Numbered from the stretch's first letter, positions 9,083-17,744 are shown. The stretch is 64,000 nt of DNA from Mucilaginibacter defluvii (GCF_039543225.1 NZ_BAABJI010000002.1:62001-126000), one strand, 5' to 3'. Notes: generated by a model not told the origin, from the letters alone. Program-made: numbers and translations.

Positions 9083-9748
9083 TTATTCACTTTTCCTTAT
9101 TTGAGTGCCGGTTTTAAATCCTAACTCAGCAAAATACCTTCGTAGCATTTCATACTTTTGGTTGCAATAAGCGCCGGTGCCAAATTTTTCAGACTGAGAT
9201 CTGTCTTGCAAACATTCAAAACATATTTGAAGATAATCGAACACTTTGCCATTCTTATCAAAAAAAACTAAGGCATTTCTCGGATTGAAACACGAATGGC
9301 CTAAGAAAGCATAATTGTGTATTACTCTCGTGCGGTAGTTATAAAATATAGAAGTTAGGGAGTCGATTTGAGATTGAGTTAATACTTTTTCCTCTCTAAG
9401 TGCGGTATGGTCCAATTTGCCGTTTTTAACAAATAGCCCTGTACGTGTATCTTCATACCTTATGCTGGTATCAACGTCAGCGCTATCTATTGTGACAGGC
9501 AAGTTGATGGGCATTTCGTATGAAACAGCTAGTATTTTTGTCGCTTTTGAGTACGGATAAAACTTACGCCTTTGCGCTACGGTATATTTATTTATAAACT
9601 TACAATCATCATAGTATCGTTTATTGTCGGGTAATGAACGCCCGATGGCAGGGTATTTATAACCTTTATGTTTCTTTTTAGCCTTAGTTTGCCCTGCGGC
9701 AAAGTAGGCGGGTAGTAGCGCGATTATTATGATAAGCAGGTTCTTCAT
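9083..9748 (-). CDS. Secreted hypothetical protein, tandem paralogue 2
   Basis: This 221-residue protein has a signal peptide (MKNLLIIIIALLPAYFAAGQ) and the same layout as its downstream neighbour: a YDDCKFINKYT/YPYSKATKILAVSY region, then SCFNPRNALVFF, KVFDYLQICFECLQDRSQSEKF, CNQKYEMLRRYFAELGFKTGT. The pair arose by tandem duplication. It is the first gene of a two-gene unit, divergent from the DUF2520 gene at 9806. The function is unknown. Confidence 0.75.
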   Translation of the reverse strand: MKNLLIIIIALLPAYFAAGQTKAKKKHKGYKYPAIGRSLPDNKRYYDDCKFINKYTVAQRRKFYPYSKATKILAVSYEMPINLPVTIDSADVDTSIRYEDTRTGLFVKNGKLDHTALREEKVLTQSQIDSLTSIFYNYRTRVIHNYAFLGHSCFNPRNALVFFDKNGKVFDYLQICFECLQDRSQSEKFGTGAYCNQKYEMLRRYFAELGFKTGTQIRKSE

Positions 9749-9793
9749 TCTCTAAATATCCAATTAAAATATCATCCTGCAAAACCAAACCCT

Positions 9794-9801
9794 TAGCTTT
9801 G
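9794..9801 (+). promoter_or_regulatory. -7 promoter element giving a near-leaderless transcript
   Basis: TAGCTTTG matches TAnnTTTG and ends four bases before the ATG of the DUF2520 gene. With the usual spacing transcription would start at or next to the start codon. I see no convincing -33 element. Confidence 0.4.
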
Positions 9802-9805
9802 TAGC

Positions 9806-10576
9806 ATGCGTATTACCATTACCGGGTCGGGCAATGTGGCTACACACATGGCCGCGGCTTTTAAAAACGCGGGCCACCGTATTGTGCAGGTTTATAGCCC
9901 AACCATGCAGAACGCCGCCCTATTGGCTTACCATGTAGGGGCGGAGGCTATTGATGATATGGCCGCCATCAACACCGAAACAGATCTGTTTATAATCGCT
10001 GTAAAGGATGATGCCATTATGGATGTGGCCAAGCAACTGGCTCCGTATAATAAGCTCATGGTGCATACCTCGGGTGCTACCAGTATTTCGGCACTGGAAA
10101 TATTTACCAATAACTGCGGCGTGTTTTACCCACTGCAAACCTTCAGCAAGATCCGCGAACTCAATTTTTTGAACGTGCCGCTATGCATCGAGGGGGCGGA
10201 TGATGATATAACCAAACAACTGCAACAGCTTGCCCAAACCATTAGCAACAAGGTCTACAAAGTAAGTACGGGTCAGCGCAAAATATTGCATCTGGCAGCC
10301 GTGTTCGCTTGTAATTTCCCTAACTATCTATACCACGTTGCCGAACAGTTGCTCAACCAAAATCAATTGGATTTTGATATCATCAGGCCGTTAATTGATG
10401 AAACGGCGGAAAAGGTGCAGCATACATCGCCTGCAAAAGTACAAACCGGCCCGGCGGTACGCGGCGATCAAAAAACCATGCAGGCGCATTTGGAGCTGTT
10501 AGATAATAATGCTGACTTACAGGCCGTTTACCGCATGCTAAGTCAGGCCATTATCAAAATGGATAAATCAGAATAA
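9806..10576 (+). CDS. Rossmann-like and DUF2520 domain oxidoreductase
   Basis: This 256-residue protein opens with a dinucleotide-binding beta-alpha-beta fold (ITITGSGNVATHMAAAFKNAG) resembling ProC and F420-dependent NADP reductases, followed by a C-terminal all-helical DUF2520 domain with ILHLAAVFACNFPNYLY and HTSPAKVQTGPAVRGD. By family it binds NAD(P)H; the substrate is unknown. It heads a forward run of genes that continues with ferredoxin, iscX, kdsC and maf, an arrangement common in Bacteroidota. Confidence 0.85.
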   Translation: MRITITGSGNVATHMAAAFKNAGHRIVQVYSPTMQNAALLAYHVGAEAIDDMAAINTETDLFIIAVKDDAIMDVAKQLAPYNKLMVHTSGATSISALEIFTNNCGVFYPLQTFSKIRELNFLNVPLCIEGADDDITKQLQQLAQTISNKVYKVSTGQRKILHLAAVFACNFPNYLYHVAEQLLNQNQLDFDIIRPLIDETAEKVQHTSPAKVQTGPAVRGDQKTMQAHLELLDNNADLQAVYRMLSQAIIKMDKSE

Positions 10577-10594
10577 CTACACCGCTAATTTTGT

Positions 10595-10602
10595 TACTTT
10601 TG
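10595..10602 (+). promoter_or_regulatory. -7 promoter element before the ferredoxin gene
   Basis: TACTTTTG matches TAnnTTTG and ends five bases before the ferredoxin ATG at 10608, so the message would be almost leaderless. The -33 region is not convincing. Confidence 0.4.
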
Positions 10603-10607
10603 CCCAA

Positions 10608-10940
10608 ATGAATGTTTTTAAAGTAAAGATAAACTTTGAGGAGAAGGACCATCAGACCATCGAACTCCCGATAGCCGAAGGCGAATCGGTACTGGATGTT
10701 TGTTTGGAGAACGGGATTGAGCTTCAGCATAACTGCGGCGGCGTTTGCGGGTGCAGTACCTGCCACATATACGTAAACAAAGGCATGGATAACGTGCAGG
10801 AAATATCAGACAAGGAAGAGGATTTTATTGACCGCGCGGTAAACCCACGCATCAACTCACGCCTGGGCTGCCAATGCGTTATTATTGATGGCGATATTGA
10901 AGTTACCCTGCCCGATCAATCACAATTTTTAGGACACTAA
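10608..10940 (+). CDS. [2Fe-2S] ferredoxin, adrenodoxin type
   Basis: This 110-residue protein has the four cluster ligands in the adrenodoxin/Isc-Fdx spacing: C-x5-C-x2-C in NCGGVCGCSTCHIYV and a fourth Cys in RLGCQC. It lies 19 bases before iscX. By family it supplies electrons for iron-sulphur cluster assembly or to redox enzymes, and the iscX neighbour supports the first role. No other isc or suf gene is in the window. Confidence 0.9.
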   Translation: MNVFKVKINFEEKDHQTIELPIAEGESVLDVCLENGIELQHNCGGVCGCSTCHIYVNKGMDNVQEISDKEEDFIDRAVNPRINSRLGCQCVIIDGDIEVTLPDQSQFLGH

Positions 10941-10959
10941 TAGTACCCACTATACCGAT

Positions 10960-11202
10960 ATGACACAAGATAAATTTGCTTTGCCTATTAACTGGAACGA
11001 ATATGAAGACATAGCCATGGGACTTTACGAAAAGTTTGGCGATGATTTCACCGAGGCGAAAATTTACCGAATACGTTTTACCGATTTGCTGGAGTGGGTA
11101 TTAACCCTGCCAAACTTTGCCGGTACCCGCGAAGAAGCTAACGAAGGCCACCTGGAGCAGATTCAGTCGGCCTGGGTGTACGAATGGCGCGATAACCAAT
11201 AA
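10960..11202 (+). CDS. iscX: Fe-S cluster assembly protein IscX
   Basis: This 80-residue acidic protein has the IscX/YfhJ winged-helix pattern: WNEYEDIAMGLYEKF, then D-x-T/ARIYRIRFTDLLEWVLTL and an acidic surface with NEGHLEQIQSAWVYEW at the end. By family it binds iron and the cysteine desulphurase IscS, modulating cluster assembly. The downstream position after a [2Fe-2S] ferredoxin matches the end of the E. coli isc operon. Confidence 0.9.
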   Translation: MTQDKFALPINWNEYEDIAMGLYEKFGDDFTEAKIYRIRFTDLLEWVLTLPNFAGTREEANEGHLEQIQSAWVYEWRDNQ

Positions 11203-11211
11203 GCACACGGC

Positions 11212-11733
11212 ATGGAGAGTTTTTTAACCAGGCTTAAAGATATTACCACCTTTATTTTTGATGTTGACGGTGTACTGACCGACGGCTCCGTATTTGTTGC
11301 CGATAACGGTGAGCAAACCCGTGCCTTTAATATTAAGGATGGTTATGCCCTACAATTAGCGGTTAAGCTGGGTTATAATGTATGCGCTATATCCGGTAGT
11401 CGTTCAAAAAGTATTATCCACCGTCTAAATAGTTTGGGTATAACTGACGTTTACATCGGTGCCCGTAACAAGGATGAGCGCTTTAAGCTATACCTGGAAG
11501 AGAAACGCATAAAAGCGACCAACGTAATTTATGTAGGCGATGATATTCCGGATTTGACGGTGATACAATTGGCCGGGTTGCGTGTTTGCCCAGCTGATGC
11601 TGTTGAAGAGATTAAGGCCGTGTGCGATTATGTTTCGCCTATACCAGGCGGCAAAGGATGCGCCCGCGACGTGATAGAAAAAGTACTCAAAGTACAAGGC
11701 AAATGGATGAACGCCGAAGCGTATAGCTGGTAA
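11212..11733 (+). CDS. kdsC: KdsC-like 3-deoxy-D-manno-octulosonate 8-phosphate phosphatase
   Basis: This 173-residue protein is a C0-type HAD phosphatase without a cap domain. Motif I is FDVDGVLTDG (nucleophile Asp17, acid/base Asp19), motif II AISGSRS, and motif III VGDDIPDL. The length and the GVLTDG signature match KdsC, which removes phosphate from Kdo-8-phosphate for lipopolysaccharide core synthesis and acts as a tetramer in the cytoplasm. The ATG lies nine bases after iscX. Confidence 0.88.
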   Translation: MESFLTRLKDITTFIFDVDGVLTDGSVFVADNGEQTRAFNIKDGYALQLAVKLGYNVCAISGSRSKSIIHRLNSLGITDVYIGARNKDERFKLYLEEKRIKATNVIYVGDDIPDLTVIQLAGLRVCPADAVEEIKAVCDYVSPIPGGKGCARDVIEKVLKVQGKWMNAEAYSW

Positions 11734-11734
11734 T

Positions 11735-11876
11735 TTAGTCCATGGTTCATGGTCGATAGATCATAGTAAGAGAAACGCGGGACGTTTATTTAGATAAATT
11801 AAAATACCATCGACTATGGTCTGTTGATTATAGGCCAACAAATCACCATGGACTATGGTCCATCGTCCATCAACTA
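11735..11876 (+). repeat. Intergenic heptad-repeat inverted element (copy C1)
   Basis: The whole gap between kdsC and maf is made of variants of a seven-base word (GTCCATN/GACTATG), with the left half (TAGTCCATGGTTCATGGTCG) largely complementary to the right half (ACCATGGACTATGGTCCATC), so it can form a long hairpin. Related elements are at 19542-19629 and 24411-24491. It begins just after the kdsC stop. Confidence 0.75.
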
Positions 11877-11881
11877 AAAGT

Positions 11882-12451
11882 ATGAGCAAATTTCCTCCCG
11901 TAATATTGGCTTCCAAATCACCTCGCAGACAACAGTTGTTGCAACTGATGGATGTTGATTTTCGTGTGGTGTTGAAAGAAGTGGACGAGAGTTTTCCTGA
12001 AGGGCTAACACCTGAGGAAGTTGCCGTATACATCGCTACCCAAAAAGCCGAAGCCTTTGACGAAGATGTTACCGACGAGGTAGTACTCACCGCAGATACT
12101 ATTGTAACACTTGACGGTGAGATAATAGGTAAACCTGAATCGGCCGAGCAGGCAGTGGAGATGCTTAAAAAACTATCGGGCAGGGTACACCGCGTGGTTA
12201 CGGGTGTGTGCCTGTTTTACAAAGGAGAGTACAACAAATTTTTTGATGTAAGCGAGGTTTTCTTCCGCAAGCTGACTGATGACGAGATACAAAGTTATGT
12301 AGACGACTATCAGCCACTGGACAAAGCCGGATCATACGGTATTCAGGAGCGTATTGGCCTGATCGGCATCGAGCGCATCAATGGCTCATACACCAACGTG
12401 GTTGGCCTGCCTACCGAAAAGGTTTACCAGCAATTATTACGATTGGTTTAA
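11882..12451 (+). CDS. maf: Maf-family nucleoside triphosphate pyrophosphatase
   Basis: This protein of about 189 residues has the Maf signatures ASKSPRRQQLL near the N-terminus, ADTIV (metal-binding Asp) in the middle and DKAGSYGIQ. By family it hydrolyses non-canonical or surplus dTTP/UTP to the monophosphate. The start at 11882 gives the normal family N-terminus (MSKFPPVILASKSPRR); the upstream in-frame extension to 11855 is repeat sequence and is not used. Confidence 0.92.
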   Translation: MSKFPPVILASKSPRRQQLLQLMDVDFRVVLKEVDESFPEGLTPEEVAVYIATQKAEAFDEDVTDEVVLTADTIVTLDGEIIGKPESAEQAVEMLKKLSGRVHRVVTGVCLFYKGEYNKFFDVSEVFFRKLTDDEIQSYVDDYQPLDKAGSYGIQERIGLIGIERINGSYTNVVGLPTEKVYQQLLRLV

Positions 12452-12467
12452 ACCTGCCGGAAATTTG

Positions 12468-12474
12468 TATTTTG
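12468..12474 (+). promoter_or_regulatory. -7 promoter element for the Lgt-like/radical SAM operon
   Basis: TATTTTG, immediately followed by C, resembles TAnnTTTG and lies 15 bases before the proposed TTG start at 12490. A TTGG about 20 bases upstream could serve as the -33 element. This would give the three-gene operon its own promoter, separate from maf. Confidence 0.4.
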
Positions 12475-12489
12475 CCGTAAAAACCGGCT

Positions 12490-13236
12490 TTGCATTTTCC
12501 TGTAGACTTACATATCGGCAAACTTTCGCTACCCATACACTTCATCTGCGAAACACTATCTTATTTCATCGGCTACCGGTATTACAGTTATCTGCGCAAG
12601 CATGTAACTGATAAAATAACTGATTATAACCGCCTGGTTATTTTTGTTGGCGCCGCTGCCGGGGCTTTTTTAGGCTCACATTTGGTCGGCATTCTTGAAA
12701 ATCCTGAATATTTAAAGCATTTAAGCCTTTATAACATCATGGCCAATAAAACCATAGTAGGTGGTTTGCTCGGCGGGTTGATAGGGGTTGAGCTGGTTAA
12801 AAAAGCCATCGGGGTAAATGCTTCTTCCGGCGATCTGATGGTTTACCCCTTGATCGTCGCCATGATCATCGGCCGCACCGGCTGTTTTTTCGCCGGGTTG
12901 GAAGATGGCACTTATGGCATTGCATCCACCTTACCCTGGGCCATTAACTTTGGCGATGGGATACACCGGCATCCCACCAATTTATATGAGATCTTTTTCT
13001 GGCTGATGCTGTGGATGGCTTTACTGTCCCTAAGTACAAAATACACCTTTGCTGATGGGGCTAAGTTCAAATTATTCATGGCGAGCTACCTGTTGTTCCG
13101 GTTTTTCATCGAGTTTATAAAACCCGCTTATTTCTTTAGTTTCGGCCTTTCGGTAATACAATTGGTTTGTTTAGGTGGATTATTGTATTATTACAGGGTA
13201 TTCGTCAAACCTTCAAAACTGATTGCACATGCCTGA
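12490..13236 (+). CDS. Prolipoprotein diacylglyceryl transferase (Lgt)-like membrane protein
   Basis: This polytopic membrane protein of 248 residues has about seven hydrophobic segments. Its central motif GRTGCFFAGLEDGTYG corresponds to the Lgt signature (GRxGNFxNxExxGxxT), and GDGIHRHPTNLYE aligns with the conserved R/HPTQLYE region of Lgt. True Lgt moves diacylglycerol from phosphatidylglycerol to the lipobox cysteine, but here the signature Asn residues are replaced by Cys and Ala. A stop at 12478 leaves TTG at 12490 as the best start. It overlaps the radical SAM gene by eight bases, which implies a shared pathway. It is probably a specialised paralogue rather than the housekeeping enzyme. 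Confidence 0.78.
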   Translation: MHFPVDLHIGKLSLPIHFICETLSYFIGYRYYSYLRKHVTDKITDYNRLVIFVGAAAGAFLGSHLVGILENPEYLKHLSLYNIMANKTIVGGLLGGLIGVELVKKAIGVNASSGDLMVYPLIVAMIIGRTGCFFAGLEDGTYGIASTLPWAINFGDGIHRHPTNLYEIFFWLMLWMALLSLSTKYTFADGAKFKLFMASYLLFRFFIEFIKPAYFFSFGLSVIQLVCLGGLLYYYRVFVKPSKLIAHA

Positions 13237-14626
13237 ACGTCCGTACATTTATTATGATTTTACCCTCAGCATTTGCTCAACCTGCCTGCGTCGCGTTGAT
13301 GCCAAAATAGTTTTTGAGGATGAAAAGGTATACATGCTAAAGGTATGCCCCAGGCATGGCCGCGAAAAAGTTTTGATAGCCACAGACATTGAATACTATA
13401 AAAACTGCCGCAACTATGCCAAGCGCAGCGAGATGCCTTTGCGGTTCAATACTGCTACGCACTACGGCTGCCCGTATGACTGCGGCCTGTGTGCCGACCA
13501 CGAGCAGCACTCATGCCTTACGGTTATAGAAGTAACCGACCGATGTAACCTTACCTGCCCGACCTGCTATGCCATGTCATCGCCGCACTACGGGCGGCAC
13601 CGTACCCTGGAGGAGATTGAGCAGATGCTGGATGTGGTGGTACGTAACGAGGGGCAGCCTGACGTTATACAACTGAGCGGCGGTGAACCTACTGTACACC
13701 CCCAGTTTTTTGAGATACTGGATATTGCCAAAACCAAGCCTATAAAACACCTGATGCTGAATACAAACGGCATCCGCATAGCCAAGGATGAAGCCTTTGT
13801 AGAACGATTAGCCACCTACATGCCCGATTTCGAGATATATCTGCAATTCGACTCGTTTGAGCAGCAGGCACTTGAAAAGCTGCGCGGAGAGGACTTACGT
13901 TGGGTGAGGGAAAAAGCTATTGAGCATCTGAATAAGTATAACCTATCGACCACGCTGGTGGTAACCCTGCAAAAGGGGGTAAACACGCACGAAATAGGCA
14001 AGATAATTGAATACGCGTTAAAGCAGCGTTGTGTGCGTGGCGTAACCTTTCAGCCAACCCAGCAGGCGGGCAGGCTCGAAAATTATGATGAAGCTACCGA
14101 GCGTTATACCATGACCGAGGTGCGCAGCGCCATATTGGAGCAAACCAGCATCTTTAATCATAACGATCTGATACCGGTACCCTGCAACCCGGATGCGCTG
14201 GTAATGGGTTATGCGCTGAAACTGGGCAATCAGGTATTCCCGCTAACGCGGATGATCAACCCGGATGATCTGTTAGATAACTCAAAAAATACCATTGTTT
14301 ATGAGCAGGACGAGCAATTGAAACTGCACTTGCTCAATATGTTTAGCACCGGTAATTCGGTTGATAAGGCAAAGGAGCATCTAAAATCCATCATGTGCTG
14401 CCTGCCCGAAATTGATGCGCCAAACCTGGGGTATGATAACCTGTTCAGGGTTATTATCATGAATTTTATTGACGCGCGGAACTTTGATGTACGCGCCATC
14501 AAAAAATCGTGTGTGCATATCGTTAATAAGGACATGAAGATCATCCCCTTTGAAACCATGAACCTTTTTTACCGCGATGACAAGATAGAATACCTGAACC
14601 AATTACGTAACGAAATACCTGTATAA
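13229..14626 (+). CDS. Radical SAM enzyme, COG1964/tetraether synthase (Tes)-like
   Basis: This 465-residue protein starts at the ATG giving MPERPYIYY. It has a rubredoxin-like metal site (Cys16, Cys19, Cys40, with CPRHG), an auxiliary cluster motif GCPYDCGLCADHEQHSC (Cys81, 85, 88, 96), and the radical SAM motif CNLTCPTC (Cys106, 110, 113), followed by LSGGEPTVHP for SAM binding. This order of motifs is the mark of the COG1964 family, which includes archaeal Tes enzymes that join lipid chains through carbon-carbon bonds. Overlap with an Lgt-like gene and a downstream membrane protein suggests a lipid or lipoprotein substrate. The substrate is inference. Confidence 0.85.
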   Translation: MPERPYIYYDFTLSICSTCLRRVDAKIVFEDEKVYMLKVCPRHGREKVLIATDIEYYKNCRNYAKRSEMPLRFNTATHYGCPYDCGLCADHEQHSCLTVIEVTDRCNLTCPTCYAMSSPHYGRHRTLEEIEQMLDVVVRNEGQPDVIQLSGGEPTVHPQFFEILDIAKTKPIKHLMLNTNGIRIAKDEAFVERLATYMPDFEIYLQFDSFEQQALEKLRGEDLRWVREKAIEHLNKYNLSTTLVVTLQKGVNTHEIGKIIEYALKQRCVRGVTFQPTQQAGRLENYDEATERYTMTEVRSAILEQTSIFNHNDLIPVPCNPDALVMGYALKLGNQVFPLTRMINPDDLLDNSKNTIVYEQDEQLKLHLLNMFSTGNSVDKAKEHLKSIMCCLPEIDAPNLGYDNLFRVIIMNFIDARNFDVRAIKKSCVHIVNKDMKIIPFETMNLFYRDDKIEYLNQLRNEIPV

Positions 14627-14913
14627 TGACAGAGCCAACGCCCCAACCAAATAAACGCCCGGTTTACATGGGCATCACCGGTATCAATTTAATGGTGATG
14701 TTTGGCTATACGCTTTTGTGTGGTTTAGCCGGTGAAGAAGGGCTGATAGTTCAAATATTTATGGTGGTTATACATGCTGCTGTGTGTGTGCTTGTTGCAC
14801 CCTTCGCGCGTAAATGGGAGTGGGTACTCGCCGGACTTTTGGTATTGATAATAGGAGTGTCCAGTTGTTTTGGTTTGCTGGAGTTGCAGGGCGGGTTGCA
14901 TATTAATCATTAA
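14626..14913 (+). CDS. Small membrane protein coupled to the radical SAM gene
   Basis: This 95-residue protein has three predicted transmembrane helices (about residues 17-34, 40-60 and 65-85) after a short polar proline-rich N-terminus. Its ATG overlaps the radical SAM stop as TAATG, so translation is coupled. I do not recognise a family. It could anchor the radical SAM enzyme to the membrane. It converges on the Ppx/GppA gene with a four-base overlap. Confidence 0.7.
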   Translation: MTEPTPQPNKRPVYMGITGINLMVMFGYTLLCGLAGEEGLIVQIFMVVIHAAVCVLVAPFARKWEWVLAGLLVLIIGVSSCFGLLELQGGLHINH

Positions 14914-15848
14914 ACAGCCAATTCCGTCGCCAAAACTCCTTCTTTAAGTGAGTAGGTTGACATGGCTACATTGTTAATGTTTAACTTTTGCATTACAAAG
15001 CGGGTAATAAGCGATGCCACTACGATCATGTCAACCCTGACAGGGATAATGGCTTGGTTTGATGCCCTGTCCCGGTGAGATGATGCTATCACCGCGTCAG
15101 TAACGCTGATCAATTCACCTGTGCTGAATGAATAATTGCGGATATCTTTTAACCTGAAATCCTTTTTCTTTGGTTTTTCTATCAGCTCCGTAAAAGTTTC
15201 AAATGCCCCCGATGAGCCTATCAGCGTATCAACTTTATGTTGATCGACGGCATCAAACAAGGGTTGCAGTTTTTCCTCCAGATAAGCATTTAATTCGACA
15301 ATGGATGCTTGCGGTATCGGGTCGGTTTTGTGAAATTTGTCCATCAGCCGGGCGGCACCTATCTCAAAACTTTGTTTCCAGATGATGCCTTCGTTATTAC
15401 CCAAAATAAACTCTACGCTTCCGCCGCCAATATCCATAATCAGCGTATTATTGGCAGATAGGCAGCCGGATGCCTTAATACCCTCATAGATTAAACCCGC
15501 CTCGGTATCGCCATTAATGATCTCGATCTGTATCCCGGTAAGTTCTTTTACCTGGCTGATAAAATCCTGTCCGTTGCCCGCATTGCGCAACGCTGAAGTA
15601 GCGATGGCACGCACACGGTCAACATGATGCTTGTCAATCAATCGGCTGAACTGCTGCATGGTAGCCAAGCCCCTTGCAAAGGCTTCGGGCTGTATGGTGC
15701 CTTTATTAATGCCGCCCTCTCCAATCCTGACCGCGATGTGCTCGTGCTCTAAAACGGTATAATCGTTAATGCCCCCCTGGGTAATAAGCAAATGAAAAGT
15801 ATTGGTACCAAGGTCCATCACCGCGACTCGTTTATTCATAGTAGCCAT
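14910..15848 (-). CDS. Exopolyphosphatase/guanosine pentaphosphatase (Ppx/GppA) family
   Basis: This 312-residue protein has the ASKHA ATPase-type motifs: MDLGTNTFHLLI at the N-terminus, NGDTEAGLIYEGI, MDIGGGSVEFI (phosphate-2 loop), and EIGAARLMDKF. This is the short form without the C-terminal HD domain, usual for Bacteroidota. By family it removes terminal phosphate from polyphosphate or converts pppGpp to ppGpp. The start could be this ATG or the one four codons in (MNKRVAVMDLG). Confidence 0.88.
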   Translation of the reverse strand: MATMNKRVAVMDLGTNTFHLLITQGGINDYTVLEHEHIAVRIGEGGINKGTIQPEAFARGLATMQQFSRLIDKHHVDRVRAIATSALRNAGNGQDFISQVKELTGIQIEIINGDTEAGLIYEGIKASGCLSANNTLIMDIGGGSVEFILGNNEGIIWKQSFEIGAARLMDKFHKTDPIPQASIVELNAYLEEKLQPLFDAVDQHKVDTLIGSSGAFETFTELIEKPKKKDFRLKDIRNYSFSTGELISVTDAVIASSHRDRASNQAIIPVRVDMIVVASLITRFVMQKLNINNVAMSTYSLKEGVLATELAV

Positions 15849-15876
15849 ACAACCTTAAAGCCGATGAATGGTTTGC

Positions 15877-16494
15877 CTAAACATTTTTGTTAATAACTAC
15901 GCCTTCGTTAAGCAGCAGCCAAATTTTTTGCAGGATGAAGAAGATAGCGAAGCCGGGCAGCAAACTAACCAATTCAACCGCGGCAACAAACAGCTTATTC
16001 ATGGTTGGTGTTTGTACAGCAGGCATTAAAGTGGGTAGATAATGACTTATCAAGGCCGACAGTATTACCACAATAAAAAAGGCTCTGAAAGCTGTACCCA
16101 AAGCTGTAGGAGTAATGCGGAAAGAGGTCATCATCATCACAACTATCGCCGCGAAAGTTGCAAACACCGGTATGGCGGGTATAAAGCTGGTAGACGCCGT
16201 TAAGGTGAGCAAGCCGGTATGGTAGGCAATCGGTATAAAAAAGCTAACGATGCCTAGCACCAGGTAGATGGTTAGCCATAAAGCAGTCGATTTTGCCTGC
16301 CAGTGCCTTAGCGCGCCAATCAAAAATATGATAACCGCCACAAAGCTCAACTCTGCCAAAAATATTAAAAAGTACTGCAAGCCCTGTGGTATAATTAAGG
16401 GGATAATTTTTACCGATGCCGAAATACCCCGGCTAACTATATATATTATATTCAGTAAAAAAGCCAGTTGGGCAGATTTTAAGTTGATCTTCAT
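15877..16494 (-). CDS. Hypothetical integral membrane protein (about 6 TM)
   Basis: This 205-residue hydrophobic protein has about six predicted membrane helices and short loops, with a basic N-terminus (MKINLKSAQ). I recognise no catalytic motif. It lies 28 bases after the Ppx/GppA start on the same strand, so it is transcribed first and may form a two-gene unit with it. The function is unknown. Confidence 0.65.
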   Translation of the reverse strand: MKINLKSAQLAFLLNIIYIVSRGISASVKIIPLIIPQGLQYFLIFLAELSFVAVIIFLIGALRHWQAKSTALWLTIYLVLGIVSFFIPIAYHTGLLTLTASTSFIPAIPVFATFAAIVVMMMTSFRITPTALGTAFRAFFIVVILSALISHYLPTLMPAVQTPTMNKLFVAAVELVSLLPGFAIFFILQKIWLLLNEGVVINKNV

Positions 16495-16533
16495 GCGAAC
16501 GGATTTGCCGGTAAATATAGTACATAAACAAAA

Positions 16534-16554
16534 CAGCCCGGAATAACCGGGCTG
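16534..16554 (-). terminator. Rho-independent terminator after dnaJ
   Basis: The perfect stem CAGCCCGG / CCGGGCTG with a five-base loop is followed on the minus strand by TTTTGTTT. It ends the grpE-dnaJ transcript 24 bases after the dnaJ stop and separates it from the membrane protein gene at 16494. Confidence 0.8.
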
Positions 16555-16577
16555 TATATTACTTTGTGTTTACTTTT

Positions 16578-17744
16578 TTACTCAAAATATTCCTTCATCC
16601 GTTCAAAAAAGCTTTTCTCGTTTTTGCCGGGGTTGGGTTTAAAGTTGGGCGAGCTTTGCAGCTTTTCAAGTAAGTCGCGTTCTTCGCGACTTAGTGCTTT
16701 TGGAGTCCAGATGTTGATGTGTACCAGTTGGTCGCCACGATGATAGGAATTTACCTCCGGCACACCCTTGCCTTTAAGGCGAAGTATTTTACCGCCCTGT
16801 GTGCCTGCATCAATTTTGATCTTCGCTTTACCGTCAATGGTTGGCACCTCAACACTGGTGCCTAAGGCCGCATCAATAAAACTGATGTGCAGATCGTAAA
16901 TTATATTGTTGCCATCGCGTTTAAGCGTTTCGTGAGGTACTTCCTCAATAAGGATGATCAGATCACCTGGTACGCCGCCGCGTGGCGCTGCGTTACCTTT
17001 ACCGCTCATACTCAATTGCATACCTTCGCTAACACCGGCAGGTACGTTAATAGTGATTGTTTCCTCACCGCGCACAACGCCGTCGCCGTGGCAAACATTA
17101 CATTTTGAGGTGATAATTGAGCCTTCGCCATTACAGGTAGGGCAGGTGCTGGTGGTTTGCATCTGGCCTAAAATGGTGTTGGTTACCCTGCGTACCGCGC
17201 CGCTGCCGCCACAGGTTTTACAGGTTTGAAAGGATGATTTATCCTTAGCGCCGCTACCGTCACAGGTTTTACAAACTACCTGTTTGTTTACTTTGATTTT
17301 CTTTTCGGCACCGTTGGCAATCTCTTCAAGGGTAAGCTTTACCTTAATGCGCAGGTTGCTGCCGCGGGCTACACGCCTGCCGCCGCCACCTTGACGGCCA
17401 CCGCCGCCAAAGAAACCCTCAAACGGACTACCGCCGCCAAATATATCGCCAAACTGGCTGAATATGTCTTCCATATTCATGCCGCCACCACCGTAGCCGC
17501 CACCACCGGCTGCTGATTGCGCATTGGCCGCATGGCCGAACTGGTTGTAGCGCTGGCGCTTTTCGGGGTTGCTTAATACCTCGTACGCTTCGGCCGCTTC
17601 CTTAAATTTTTCCTCTGCCTCCTTATCGCCCTGGTTTTTGTCAGGGTGATACTTGATGGCCATCTTGCGGTAGGCCTTCTTTATCTCATCGGCATCGGCA
17701 TTACGCGAAACCCCAAGTACGTCGTAATAATCTCTTTTTGACAT
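16578..17744 (-). CDS. dnaJ: Molecular chaperone DnaJ (Hsp40)
   Basis: This 388-residue type I Hsp40 has a J domain with HPD (in YHPDKNQ, about residues 32-38), a glycine/phenylalanine-rich region (about 77-125), four zinc-binding CxxCxGxG repeats ([32 protein letters not shown]) and the C-terminal substrate-binding domains. It delivers unfolded proteins to DnaK and stimulates its ATPase. It follows grpE in one transcript; dnaK is not in the window. Confidence 0.97.
   Translation of the reverse strand: MSKRDYYDVLGVSRNADADEIKKAYRKMAIKYHPDKNQGDKEAEEKFKEAAEAYEVLSNPEKRQRYNQFGHAANAQSAAGGGGYGGGGMNMEDIFSQFGDIFGGGSPFEGFFGGGGRQGGGGRRVARGSNLRIKVKLTLEEIANGAEKKIKVNKQVVCKTCDGSGAKDKSSFQTCKTCGGSGAVRRVTNTILGQMQTTSTCPTCNGEGSIITSKCNVCHGDGVVRGEETITINVPAGVSEGMQLSMSGKGNAAPRGGVPGDLIILIEEVPHETLKRDGNNIIYDLHISFIDAALGTSVEVPTIDGKAKIKIDAGTQGGKILRLKGKGVPEVNSYHRGDQLVHINIWTPKALSREERDLLEKLQSSPNFKPNPGKNEKSFFERMKEYFE

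Noticed and set aside
12381..12611. 76-codon plus-strand open frame across the maf end
   Set aside because: It overlaps maf and the Lgt-like gene in another phase; both of those have clear family matches.
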